64,000 nt of DNA from CALMEC01 sp964531025 (GCA_964531025.1 CAZHDY010000001.1:1426001-1490000), one strand, 5' to 3'. Positions 17,024-25,845 are shown, counted from the first letter of the stretch. A program made the numbers and translations. The notes: generated by a model from the sequence alone, not told the origin.

Positions 17024-18069
17024 GCACGCAGCCTCCCGCATCTGACGACGTTCCCGTCGGCCGGCGCTACGCCGCGATCCTGGCCATCGCGCTCGCGTTC
17101 GTCGGGCTGGCCGTCTTCCTCGTGCCCTACGCGTTCCCGTCCCCGCCGCCGCTCGTCCGCGGCTTCCAGGCGACGAGCCTCTTCAGCCCCAGCGGCGACA
17201 GCAACCGCAAGACGGCGACCATCGCCTTCCGGATGAACGAGGCGGGCCAGGCGGACGTCACGATCAAGGATGTCGACACCGGGAAGGTGCTGCGCACCCT
17301 GACGACGGGCCCGCAGCCGGCGGGGATCGTGCGGCTGGAATGGGACGGGACGAACGACCAGGGCGAGGTGATGCCCGACGGCGAGTACTCGGTCAGCCTT
17401 CACGCCTGGATCGGCAAGCGCAACTACCGCCTGAGCCGGAGGACGATCATCGACCGCTCGGCCCCCCGGCTGGGCACGGTGTCCGCCGAGTCGGCCGCGA
17501 TCGCCGGTAAGGGCGACGGCCAGTGCCGCGTGGCCGCCACCGCGCTCGACCGCGGATCGATGACCCTCACCGCCGTCCCCGCCTCCGGCGGCGACGCGGT
17601 CGCCACGTTCGAGCGCGCCGGCGTGGCCGACGGCCAGTCCGTGGTCTGGAACTGGGACGGGACGGCCACGGGCGGAGCCCCGGTCGCGCCGGGCGTCTAC
17701 GTCATCCGTGCCACCCTCGCCGACCGCGCCCGCAACTCGAGCACCCGCACCACCACCTGCTGGGTCGGCCACGCCATCGGCGCGGCGATCCCGCCCGCAC
17801 CGCGCGCCGGCACGCGGCCCCGTATCCGTCTCACCACCCCCACCGGTGAGGCCCTGCCCCCCGGCACGCGGGTCACGCTGAGGATCGCCCGCCGCACGGC
17901 AGATCCCGGAGGGACGAGCACGACCATCGTCGGCCCCTTCGTCGGGGCGACCGCACGCGGACCCCTCCAGACAACGCGCATCACCCTTCCGCGCCAGATT
18001 CCGCCGTCACGGCTGTGGATCGTGGCCACCACCGACAACGCGCGGGCGATCATCCCGCTCCGCCCATGA
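17020..18069 (+). CDS. Membrane-anchored FlgD Ig-like protein, apparent CTG start
   Basis: A 349-residue protein if it starts at CTG 17020, which overlaps the previous stop as CTGA. The first ATG/GTG/TTG in frame is the GTG at 17122, but starting there cuts off a membrane anchor (GRRYAAILAIALAFVGLAVFL). The extracytoplasmic part has two FlgD-like Ig domains: one near 75-140 (EWDGTNDQGEVMPDGEYSV) and one near 195-245 (WNWDGTATGG, then PGVYVIRA). These repeats usually act as structural or carbohydrate-contacting modules. It sits between a methyltransferase and a ligase, and is co-translated with the latter (ATGA overlap). Confidence 0.78.
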   Translation: MSTQPPASDDVPVGRRYAAILAIALAFVGLAVFLVPYAFPSPPPLVRGFQATSLFSPSGDSNRKTATIAFRMNEAGQADVTIKDVDTGKVLRTLTTGPQPAGIVRLEWDGTNDQGEVMPDGEYSVSLHAWIGKRNYRLSRRTIIDRSAPRLGTVSAESAAIAGKGDGQCRVAATALDRGSMTLTAVPASGGDAVATFERAGVADGQSVVWNWDGTATGGAPVAPGVYVIRATLADRARNSSTRTTTCWVGHAIGAAIPPAPRAGTRPRIRLTTPTGEALPPGTRVTLRIARRTADPGGTSTTIVGPFVGATARGPLQTTRITLPRQIPPSRLWIVATTDNARAIIPLRP

Positions 18070-19616
18070 CGCTCACCGAGAAGTTCCAGATCCTGGCGGC
18101 CGTCGTGGCCGGTCTCGCGATCGTCGGCTTCCTCGTCCCCGGACGGGATCCGGAGGCGGCCTCCGCCCGCCATGCGGCATCCCTCACGGTGCTGGTGGCC
18201 TCGTGGATCCTGCTCGGCGCCAGCCTGATCTCCCGCGACGACGCGACCCGCGGCTGGGACCGCATATCCTCACTTCCACGTATCGGGATCGCCGTCGCCG
18301 CCCTCGTCGTGGCGGTCGTCGTCTGCGTGATCGTGGTGCGCCTCATCCTTGCCCGACCGGTGATCTGGTTCGTGCTGCTCGCGCTGACGCTCCCCATCCG
18401 GATACCCGTGACGGTGGGGAGTCAGAGCGCCAACCTGCTCGCACCGCTCTACGTGGTGGTGGGCCTCGGCCTGATCGTCTGGATCGTCGGACGCCGGACC
18501 GGTCGCTTCCCGGTGACGACGTCGCGAAGCCTCTGGATCGACGGGACCACCGCACTCTTCACGGCCGTGACGCTGGTGTCGGTGTGGTGGAGCGACGACA
18601 TGCAGGAGGCGACGGTCAAGATCGTCTGCTTCTACATCCCGTTCGTCATCCTGCTGCGGCTCGTGGCGTCGCTGTGGCCGCACGCGAATCGGCCGCTGCG
18701 CGCCCTCATCGCGGTGACCGCGTCGATGGCGTCGGCCGTCGCGGTGCTCGCGCTCTACCAGTTCGCAACCGACACGATCTGGTGGAACGACACCCTTCAG
18801 ATCGCGAACAACTACAACCGGTTCTTCCGCGCCAACGGCATCTTCTTCGACCCGAACATGCTGGGTCGCTACCTCGCCCTGACGATGGTGACGTGCGTCG
18901 CGGTGCTCCTCGTCACGCGCGGAACGCGGTCGGCGTGGCTGCTCTCCGCCGCATGTGTGGTGATGGCCGCCGGGCTCGTGGTCACCTTCTCACGCTCGAG
19001 CGCGATCATGCTCGTGGCCGCGCTCTTCCTGATCGCCCTTCGGGGCTTCGGCGTGAAGCGCACGCTGCTCGTCACGCTGTCCGCGCTCGTGCTGGTCGGT
19101 GGTCCCGCGATGGCGTTCAAGGAGAACGTCCGCGAGAAGTTCACCTCGTGGGACGAGCTCATCGCGACGAGCGAAGGCCGCCACCGCCTGGCGACGGCCG
19201 GCGTCGACCTCTGGAAGACCTCGCCCGTCCACGGCGTCGGCCTCGGCGCGTTCTCGGAGCGCTACGCGGAGACGTTCCCGGAGAAGGACCGTAACCGAAC
19301 CCGCGTCTTCATCTCGCACACCGCGCCCATCACGGTGCTCGCCGAGCTCGGCCTCATCGGCATCAGCCTCTTCACGCTCATGGGTCTCGGCGCGGTGGTG
19401 ACGCTCGTCCGCGTCTCGCGACCCCGCGACACCGAGGGGCTGGTGGCCTGGACCGTCCTGGCGATCCTCGTCGGGATCTTCCTCCACAGCCTGCTCTACT
19501 CGGCGCTGTTCGAGGATCCCTATGTGTGGACGCTCCTCGGTATCGGCGCCGCGCTGCTGGCGTTCCGCCACAGCGGCGACGCGCCCGCGGCGCCCCCGCC
19601 CACCCCCACGCCGTGA
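18066..19616 (+). CDS. O-antigen ligase/polymerase-like membrane protein (Wzy_C)
   Basis: A 516-residue protein with about 12 membrane segments. The large loop in the second half carries the features of the Wzy_C/WaaL domain, for example SEGRHRLATAGVDLWKTSPVHGVGLG and, after it, FISHTAPITVLAELGLIG with the conserved histidine. Such proteins polymerise undecaprenyl-linked glycan repeats or ligate them to an acceptor on the outer side of the membrane. ATG overlaps the previous stop (ATGA) and its stop is overlapped by the next gene (GTGA). A second ligase-like gene lies at 26010-27824. Confidence 0.85.
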   Translation: MTLTEKFQILAAVVAGLAIVGFLVPGRDPEAASARHAASLTVLVASWILLGASLISRDDATRGWDRISSLPRIGIAVAALVVAVVVCVIVVRLILARPVIWFVLLALTLPIRIPVTVGSQSANLLAPLYVVVGLGLIVWIVGRRTGRFPVTTSRSLWIDGTTALFTAVTLVSVWWSDDMQEATVKIVCFYIPFVILLRLVASLWPHANRPLRALIAVTASMASAVAVLALYQFATDTIWWNDTLQIANNYNRFFRANGIFFDPNMLGRYLALTMVTCVAVLLVTRGTRSAWLLSAACVVMAAGLVVTFSRSSAIMLVAALFLIALRGFGVKRTLLVTLSALVLVGGPAMAFKENVREKFTSWDELIATSEGRHRLATAGVDLWKTSPVHGVGLGAFSERYAETFPEKDRNRTRVFISHTAPITVLAELGLIGISLFTLMGLGAVVTLVRVSRPRDTEGLVAWTVLAILVGIFLHSLLYSALFEDPYVWTLLGIGAALLAFRHSGDAPAAPPPTPTP

Positions 19617-20683
19617 ACCGTCCCATGCGGATCATGTGCCTGAGCAACATGTATCCGGGCCCCGCCGATCCGGACTACGGGGCCTTCATCGCCACCATGT
19701 GCACGGCGCTCGAGGCCGAAGGCCACGAGGTCGACCGCGTGGTCATCGACCACCGCCGCAGCGGCCGCCGGCAAACCCCCGCGAAGTACCTCGGACTCCT
19801 GGTGCGTGCCCTGCGCCGGGCCCGGCGGTGCGACGTGATCTACGCGCACTACCTCTTTCCGACCGGGGCCATCGCCGCACTCACCGGAACCGTCCTGCGC
19901 CGCCCCTGGGTGCTGACCGCGCACGGACGCGACGTCCGGAACCTCCGGTCACGACCGGTGCGGATGCTCACCCGCCCCGCCATCCGAGGTGCACGCGGCG
20001 TCATCGCGGTCAGTCGCTTCCTGGCCGGCGGTCTCATCGTCGAGGCGGGCATCAACCGGCCCGTCGATGTGATCAACATGGGCGTCGACACGACACGCTT
20101 CCGTCCTGGGAACCGGTCGGCAGCCCGGCGCGCACTGGGCGTGGCGGACAATGCCCGGGTCGTGCTGGCGGTCGGAGGGCTCACCGCGCGCAAGAACCCG
20201 CTACGTCTCCTGGATGCCGTCGAACCGCTGCTGGTGGAGCGCCCCGAGATGCGGCTGGTCTACGTGGGCCACGGCCCGCTGCGCGGCGATCTGGAGCGCG
20301 AGGTCGCCGAGCGCGGCCTCGAAGATCGTGTCACGCTGACGGGCGCCGTGGACAACGCGACCGTCGCCGACTGGATGGCCGCCTGCGACGTGCTCGCGAT
20401 GCCATCGACGGTCGAACCGCTGGGCATCGTGGCGCTGGAGGCCATGGCGTCCGGCCGGCCCGTCGTCGCCACGAAGGTCGGCGGTCCGTCCGAGATCATC
20501 GGAGACGGCGGTGTCCTGATCGACCCCCTTGACACCGACGACATCCGCTGGGGCATCGCGCGGGTGCTGGACGGTGGGCCCGACGAGGCCACCTGCGTGC
20601 GCCAGGCGGAACTCAACTCCGTCACGATCCAGGCCCGACGCGTGGCCGAGGTGCTGCGGAGGGCGATGGGTTACCGCGTATGA
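19613..20683 (+). CDS. Glycosyltransferase family 4
   Basis: A 356-residue GT-B enzyme. The N-terminal acceptor domain has SNMYPGPADPDYGAFI near 10 and HYLFPTGA near 83; the C-terminal nucleotide-sugar domain has GGLTARKNP near 188 and the E-x7-E signature region EPLGIVALEAMASGRPVVAT. These retaining enzymes add a sugar to the growing lipid-linked oligosaccharide in the cytoplasm. The GTG start forms GTGA with the previous stop; longer upstream frames overlap that gene. It is the last gene before repeat block C interrupts the cluster. Confidence 0.9.
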   Translation: MNRPMRIMCLSNMYPGPADPDYGAFIATMCTALEAEGHEVDRVVIDHRRSGRRQTPAKYLGLLVRALRRARRCDVIYAHYLFPTGAIAALTGTVLRRPWVLTAHGRDVRNLRSRPVRMLTRPAIRGARGVIAVSRFLAGGLIVEAGINRPVDVINMGVDTTRFRPGNRSAARRALGVADNARVVLAVGGLTARKNPLRLLDAVEPLLVERPEMRLVYVGHGPLRGDLEREVAERGLEDRVTLTGAVDNATVADWMAACDVLAMPSTVEPLGIVALEAMASGRPVVATKVGGPSEIIGDGGVLIDPLDTDDIRWGIARVLDGGPDEATCVRQAELNSVTIQARRVAEVLRRAMGYRV

Positions 20684-20699
20684 GCCGAATGAGGGCTCC

Positions 20700-21135
20700 G
20701 CGTATTCAGGGATTGCGTGATGATCTTTCGCAGGTGGTTGGCTGCGGGCACACGCGGTACCTGCCGTACACGGGCAAAGCGTTGGTCCCTGAATGCGCAG
20801 TCAGGGACTGGCGGAAGGGCATCCACCCGCCCACCCCGGCCAACCGCCAGTCCCTCCTACGTCGGGCCTCACGTGACCATCCTTCGCCGGCGGTTGGGTG
20901 CGGGCAGGGTCGGTCCTGCCGCACACGAACAAACCATCGATCCCTGAATACGTCCGAAGGGATCAACGGCAAGTGCGCGTGTGCCCGCACCCAACCACCC
21001 GACATCACCGGCCAAATGAGAGGCCCCGCGCGAAGCCCGGGGACTGGCGGTTGGCCGGGGCGGGTGGGTGGATGCCCCACCGCCAGTCCCCCGGCTGCGC
21101 CCCGTAGAACCAACAGCAGGAGCGCGCAATCCAGG
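20700..21135. repeat. Mosaic palindromic intergenic repeat, block C (inverted orientation)
   Basis: Begins about 16 bases after the glycosyltransferase stop. Compared with blocks A and B it is largely reversed. The linker appears as gtacctgccgtacacgggc, followed by a hairpin at 20815-20864, a second reversed linker, and then a forward hairpin at 21040-21090. It ends with accaacagcaggagcgcgca, the inverted copy of the left end of block B. Apart from the iterons at 21151-21240, nothing else is seen in the 586-base gap. Confidence 0.85.
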
Positions 21136-21150
21136 CGAACCCTGCGAAAT

Positions 21151-21240
21151 CTGCGTCAGCCGTCCTGCTAGAGCTGCATCAGCCGTCCTGTGAAACTTGT
21201 ATTAGATCTCCTGCTAAACTTGTATTAGCTGGCCTGGCGG
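21151..21240 (+). repeat. Four degenerate 22-23 bp direct repeats upstream of a DUF4143 gene
   Basis: Four head-to-tail copies lie at 21151-21172, 21173-21194, 21195-21217 and 21218-21240. Copies 1 and 2 share tcagccgtcctg; copies 3 and 4 share acttgtattag. All follow the pattern YTGYRTYAG then CCTG. They are AT-richer than their surroundings and end 29 bases before the ATG of the ATPase gene. This is the position for an operator array or promoter with cooperative binding sites. Confidence 0.6.
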
Positions 21241-21269
21241 ATCCAGAACGGGCCGACGAGGAGCCGCGG

Positions 21270-22514
21270 ATGGACGACGAATCCCTATATGTGCCCCGAT
21301 ATGTGGACCGCGTCCTCGATCGCCTGCTGGACGAACTGCCCGCGGTGATGCTGACCGGTCCGCGCGCATGCGGCAAGACGACGACTGCGCTGCGCCGCGC
21401 GCAATCGGTCATGCGACTGGACGTCCCGGAACAGGCCCTGGCATTCCGAAGCTCTCCCGATTCTGTCCTGGCGACCTACGCCACTCCCCTGCTCGTCGAC
21501 GAGTGGCAGGCTGAGCCGGAGTCGATGGGCGCGATAAAGCGCGCCGTCGACTCCATGCCGGGCGCCGGGAGATATCTCATCACCGGCAGCACCCGAGCAC
21601 GACTGACACCGGAGGGGTGGCCCGGGACCGGACGGGTCGTTCCGATCGCCATGTACGGACTCACCATCGGCGAACTCGGGCTGCATCAACAGGCCCACGG
21701 ATTCCTCGAGCGACTCTTCGCTGACGAGGAGCCCACGGTCGCGCGACTCGATCCCGCCCCTTCGCTGGTCGACTACATCGACCACGCCATCCGTGGAGGG
21801 TTCCCGGATGCCATCACGCTGAGCGACCTCGCCCGCTCGAGTTGGTACGAAGGTTACGTCGAGCAGCTGGTACGCCATGACATCCCCGAGGCCGCCGACG
21901 TCCGCAACCCAGCCGGCCTGGCGCTTCTGCTGCGCGCGGTTGCTCTGAACACCGCCGGTCAACCCGACCTCTCGACGTTGGCGGAGGCCGCCGACCTGAA
22001 CCACCGCACCGTCCGAACCTACCTCGACCTCCTCGATGACCTTTCCGTGGTCGAGCGCACCCCCGCGTGGACCACGAACCGGCTCCGACGCATGATCAAG
22101 TCACCGAAGTACCACATCGTCGACCCGGGAATGGCGGTTCACCTGAGCGGCGACAGTCGTGCCGGCCTGCTGCGCGACGGCGGCCGGCTCGGACGACTGA
22201 TCGAGACCTTCGTCGTCGCGCAGATCCGCCCACTGCTGAAGCTCTCATCCCCCATGGTCACCGCCTTCCACCTTCGCGACACGAATGGAGAGCGAGAGAT
22301 CGACCTTCTCCTGGAGTCCGCGGACGGCCGGGTCGTCGCCATCGAGATCAAAGCCGGTGACGCAGTGACGGGTCACGATGCCCGACACCTGCGCTGGCTG
22401 CGCGACAGCCTCGGCTCGACCTTCCACCGAGGTGTCGTCCTGCACACGGGCGCAACGGTCCATCCCTTGGACGACCGCATATGGGCGATGCCGATCGCGG
22501 CGCTCTGGCAGTGA
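21270..22514 (+). CDS. AAA ATPase with C-terminal DUF4143 domain
   Basis: A 414-residue protein. The N-terminal ATPase has a Walker A GPRACGKT (30-37) and LLVDEWQ (a Walker B-like motif near 74), with ITGS near 105. The C-terminal part includes a winged-helix-like stretch (about 230-275) and a nuclease-like end (REIDLLLE, then VAIEIKAG near 357), the usual DUF4143 arrangement. Family members are common in accessory DNA; function is undetermined. GAGGAG precedes the ATG by 7 bases. It is followed by two overlapping small membrane-protein genes and preceded by tandem repeats, forming a self-contained cassette. Confidence 0.85.
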   Translation: MDDESLYVPRYVDRVLDRLLDELPAVMLTGPRACGKTTTALRRAQSVMRLDVPEQALAFRSSPDSVLATYATPLLVDEWQAEPESMGAIKRAVDSMPGAGRYLITGSTRARLTPEGWPGTGRVVPIAMYGLTIGELGLHQQAHGFLERLFADEEPTVARLDPAPSLVDYIDHAIRGGFPDAITLSDLARSSWYEGYVEQLVRHDIPEAADVRNPAGLALLLRAVALNTAGQPDLSTLAEAADLNHRTVRTYLDLLDDLSVVERTPAWTTNRLRRMIKSPKYHIVDPGMAVHLSGDSRAGLLRDGGRLGRLIETFVVAQIRPLLKLSSPMVTAFHLRDTNGEREIDLLLESADGRVVAIEIKAGDAVTGHDARHLRWLRDSLGSTFHRGVVLHTGATVHPLDDRIWAMPIAALWQ

Positions 22515-22594
22515 TCGACCTGGTCACCCTCATCTGCGTCGTGGCCACCGGCGTTTTGTCGCTGCGACAGATCGTCTCACCCGCGGTCGCGTGA
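22511..22594 (+). CDS. 27-residue hydrophobic peptide
   Basis: A GTG start overlaps the ATPase stop as GTGA and encodes a 27-residue peptide that is almost entirely one membrane-spanning segment (DLVTLICVVATGVLSL), ending SPAVA. Its own stop is overlapped by the next GTG (GTGA again). The double coupling argues that it is translated, or at least that translation passes through it to link the ATPase and the next gene. No family is recognised; a small membrane effector or a coupling leader are both possible. Confidence 0.45.
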   Translation: MIDLVTLICVVATGVLSLRQIVSPAVA

Positions 22595-22902
22595 CCGAAG
22601 GGTCACGCCGGGTCAGCGGCGTGATCTGCGCCACGATCGTCGTGATGCTCGCCACCGCCGTCGTCTCATTCCGTCAGACCGACACGTATTACACGGACGG
22701 ATCACGATCCTACTGGGACACCACACCCGCACCGGATCTGTGGGTCGTGCTGGGAATCCTCTGGGCCGTCGCGCTCATCCTGCTGGCCATCGGAACGCGA
22801 GCGGGCTCTGTCGGACGGCGATTCCGGGGCCTCGGCCTCATCCTCACGCCCGTCCTGGCACTCGCCTCGCTCGTGCGGTTCTCACTGGGCGCGGGGCACT
22901 AG
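22591..22902 (+). CDS. Small membrane protein of the DUF4143 cassette
   Basis: A 103-residue product from a GTG that overlaps the stop of the 27-residue peptide. It has three hydrophobic segments (near residues 10-25, 48-66 and 77-95) and a polar loop rich in Tyr/Asp/Ser between the first two. I recognise no family. It ends at the left arm of the inverted-repeat element at 22902-23098, which also separates it from the convergent GGDEF/HD-GYP gene. Confidence 0.55.
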   Translation: MTEGSRRVSGVICATIVVMLATAVVSFRQTDTYYTDGSRSYWDTTPAPDLWVVLGILWAVALILLAIGTRAGSVGRRFRGLGLILTPVLALASLVRFSLGAGH

Positions 22903-23098
22903 TGCCCCTGAGTCGGAAGTTCGTTGTCGGTGTGGCGAGTGAAACCCCGTCGGGACGAGGACGAGGAGGTGCCCATATCGGTTCATATGGGTGCCGACGA
23001 TGACAACGCCGCGGAGCGTTGCCATCGAAAGACGCGTGGTCTCATCCCGGCATGGGTTGCAGCCACCAGACCACAACGAACTTCTGACTCAGGGGCAC
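22902..23098. repeat. 197-bp element with 26-bp terminal inverted repeats
   Basis: The ends at 22902-22927 and 23073-23098 are inverted copies with one mismatch in 26 bases (they begin gtgcccctgagtc). Inside them the arms continue to pair imperfectly for about 30 more bases. Two small palindromes lie in the centre (cccatat/atatggg and caacgc/gcgttg). There is no transposase gene. It fills the gap between two convergent genes. It may be a MITE-like non-autonomous element or a large bidirectional hairpin. No clear target-site duplication is seen. Confidence 0.7.
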
Positions 23099-23118
23099 CA
23101 ACCCGGCCGCCCCTCTGT

Positions 23119-25815
23119 TCAGGCGTCGCCGGGATCCGACGTATCGTCGCCGCTCGACGGACCCGCATCGACGACGATCGGCCCATCAGACGGAGGATCG
23201 CCCATGTGGGCCGACATCTCGATGAACACGTCGACGACCTCGGGGGCGAACTGCGCCCCCCGATGCGCCAGGATCTCCTCCCGCGCGGCGCTCCACGGCC
23301 GGGAGCTTCCGTAGGTCCGGATGCTCGTCATGGCGTCCCAGGCGTCCGCGACGGAGATGATCCTCGCACCGTCAGGGATGTCATCCCCCTGCAGCGCGTC
23401 CGGATAGCCGCCGCCGTCCCAACGCTCGTGGTGGGCGCGTATCCACGTCACCTGTTCGGCCGAGAGGATGTCCGAAACGATCTCGGCACCGAGGCCGGCG
23501 TGCGCCTCGACACTCCGACGCTCCTCCTGTGTGAGCTTGCCCGACTTGAACAGCAGCGCGTCCGGGACACCGATCTTGCCGACGTCGTGAAGGAGAGCCG
23601 CCTCCTCGAGGAGCTGCAGACGTTCATCCCCCCAGCCGATCTCACGGGCGATCGCCACCGCCAGCGTCGCCACCCGCTCGGCGTGCCGAGCCGTGGACGG
23701 ATCCTTTGCGTCGACCGCACGGGCGAGCGCGCGCAGCGCCGTGACGGCCTGGCTGCGTGCCAGACGCTCGGCCCGCTCCGAGACGGACAGCTCGCGGACG
23801 ACCTCCGGTGAGTAGCGGAGGGTCAGGTTCCGCCCGCTCGCCTTGGCCCAATAGAGGGCACCGTCGGCGAGGCGAAGGAGCTCGTCCGCATCGGAGGCCT
23901 GTGCCAGGTCCGCCACGCCGGCCGAGGCGGTGACGATGCCGACCCCGCCCGCGAAAGGCGTGGCGGCGATGGCGCGGCGCGCACGCTCGGCGGCGCGCCA
24001 GGCGTTGAGACCGTCGGTGTTCGGAAGGATCCAGGAGAACTCCTCGCCACCCACCCGCGCGACCGTCTCGCCCACTCGGGCCTCGCGGGCAAGCCGCCGT
24101 GCGGTCTCGGCGAGTACCTCGTCGCCGACCTGGTGACCGAAGGTGGCGTTGACGTCGCTGAAGCGGTCCAGGTCGATCATGACCACGGCCAGATCGCCCC
24201 CCGCATCGCGGGCCGCGGCGGCCTGGGTGCGGAGACGCTCATGAAAACGACGGTGGTTCGCGAGCCCGGTCAGGGGGTCCGTCGCCGCCTGGTCGGCCAG
24301 ACGGGCGGCGGCGTCCGCATTGGATACCGTCATGCCGACGAGTTCGGCGAACCGCGCCAGCTGGGTCTCGGCATCCGGCGGGATACTGCCGGGGATCCCG
24401 GACAGGACCTCCAGCACACCCCAGTGCTCGTCGCCGACCCTGATGGGGACCACGATGCTGGTGCGGTAGCCGGCGTTCTCGTAGAGGTCCGCCGTATGAC
24501 GGTCGAGGGTCTGGGTGTCGTCCACACGGGATGAGGTCCCCGTGCGCAGGAGCTGCGCGAAGGACGCATCGCTCGACAGGCTGACGCGCGCCGGCGGCTC
24601 CGACCGCCCCTCACCCGGTCGGATCCACATCCCGATCACCACGGCGCGCTCGTGATCATCCACGAACTTCCGCACGACGGCGGCGTCGGCGCCGAGCAGA
24701 CGGGCCGACTCGCGTGCTACCAGACCGAAGACCTCCTCGGGCTCGGGGCCACCGGCCACGAAGGTCGCGACCTCACGGAGCACCTCGCGCTCGACGGAGA
24801 GGGCACGGAGCTCGGACTCCGCACGGCGGCGGAGGGTCATATCCTTGCCGACGTGCAGGAAACCCCGGTCCCCGGCCAGCCGGGAGACCGTGAGAAGGAC
24901 GTCGCGGTCCGGTCCGTCGGTGCGCCGGACGATGAGATCGGTGTCGCCGGTGAAACCGACGGGGAGATCGGCCGTCCACGGCGGGGGCTCGCCGATGAGG
25001 TCCTCCTCGTCGCGGCCCGTGAGCGCACACATGCGCTCGTTCACCCACTTGACCCGGCCAAGCTCGTCGACCTCCATCAGGCCGTCCTGCACGGAGCCCA
25101 TCACCAGACGCGTCGAGTCGCGTTCGGTGGCGATATCGTCGAGGACACGTCGCCGCTGGCGATCGATCTGCGCCCACATCATCGTCGCCGCGGCCACGAG
25201 GACGGCGACGAGGACGCCGAGTGCGATCAGGAGCCGCGCGATGGCGGCGTCGGCGTCGGCGCTCGACTGGTCGAGGCTCTCGTTGAGAATGGTGATCCAC
25301 TGGGACAGCGCCGTGTCGAGACGACCGACGGCGATGCGTCCCAGCCGCTGTCCGGGTGTCAGGACACCGGGTCGACCGGAGGCCGGGTCCGGGTCGAGGA
25401 GGACCTCTGCCAAGGACTCCAGCGACTCCCGGACCTGGCGGATGGCGGACGCCTCGGCCGGGACATGCTCACGCCGGGCCGCCAGCTCGTTGAAGCGGGC
25501 GTTCCCCTCGATGAACACCTGCTGCATCCTCGGGCTGGGCGTCGCGGGGGCCCCGAAGGCCCACAGCCGCCAGTAGCTGGCGTTCTCGGTCTGCAGCGAG
25601 TGACGCAGGGAGACCAGTTCCCGCTCGATGCCGTGGAGGTCACGGCGGTCTTCGCCGGCCGTCATGACGTTCCGGGCGATGAGGAGACAGGCGACGACGA
25701 TGACGACGGTCGGGACGATGATCGCCGCCATGTGCACACGCCGAAGACGGCGGGCGCGCATTTGAGCGTCGGATGTCATGTCGTGCGCCATGATCGGAAG
25801 AGGGAGGGCGAGCAC
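23119..25815 (-). CDS. Membrane PAS-GAF-GGDEF-HD-GYP cyclic-di-GMP protein
   Basis: An 898-residue signalling protein. Order: membrane segment (about 28-48), extracytoplasmic sensor rich in helices (about 50-190), second membrane segment (about 193-215), PAS (about 240-340), GAF (about 360-515), GGDEF and HD-GYP. The GGDEF motif is GGEEF (589-593), competent for diguanylate cyclase; the inhibitory I-site position reads RVGE rather than RxxD. The HD-GYP part has HD (743-744) and HHERWDGGGYP near 800, competent for c-di-GMP hydrolysis. It could therefore make and degrade c-di-GMP. A TAGCAT box at 25846-25851 gives a short leader. It lies inside the polysaccharide locus, a typical c-di-GMP output. 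Confidence 0.9.
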   Translation of the reverse strand: MLALPLPIMAHDMTSDAQMRARRLRRVHMAAIIVPTVVIVVACLLIARNVMTAGEDRRDLHGIERELVSLRHSLQTENASYWRLWAFGAPATPSPRMQQVFIEGNARFNELAARREHVPAEASAIRQVRESLESLAEVLLDPDPASGRPGVLTPGQRLGRIAVGRLDTALSQWITILNESLDQSSADADAAIARLLIALGVLVAVLVAAATMMWAQIDRQRRRVLDDIATERDSTRLVMGSVQDGLMEVDELGRVKWVNERMCALTGRDEEDLIGEPPPWTADLPVGFTGDTDLIVRRTDGPDRDVLLTVSRLAGDRGFLHVGKDMTLRRRAESELRALSVEREVLREVATFVAGGPEPEEVFGLVARESARLLGADAAVVRKFVDDHERAVVIGMWIRPGEGRSEPPARVSLSSDASFAQLLRTGTSSRVDDTQTLDRHTADLYENAGYRTSIVVPIRVGDEHWGVLEVLSGIPGSIPPDAETQLARFAELVGMTVSNADAAARLADQAATDPLTGLANHRRFHERLRTQAAAARDAGGDLAVVMIDLDRFSDVNATFGHQVGDEVLAETARRLAREARVGETVARVGGEEFSWILPNTDGLNAWRAAERARRAIAATPFAGGVGIVTASAGVADLAQASDADELLRLADGALYWAKASGRNLTLRYSPEVVRELSVSERAERLARSQAVTALRALARAVDAKDPSTARHAERVATLAVAIAREIGWGDERLQLLEEAALLHDVGKIGVPDALLFKSGKLTQEERRSVEAHAGLGAEIVSDILSAEQVTWIRAHHERWDGGGYPDALQGDDIPDGARIISVADAWDAMTSIRTYGSSRPWSAAREEILAHRGAQFAPEVVDVFIEMSAHMGDPPSDGPIVVDAGPSSGDDTSDPGDA

Positions 25816-25845
25816 ATCCCGAAACGGGAGGTTTCGGCATCTTCG

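Noticed and set aside
18015..18065. Upstream extension of the ligase gene to 18015
   Set aside because: It would overlap the preceding gene; the ATGA overlap at 18066 fits the pattern of the whole locus.
22893..22908. TA target duplication of a mariner-type insertion at the inverted-repeat element
   Set aside because: TA flanks the left end, but the right end is followed by CA, so no duplication is supported.
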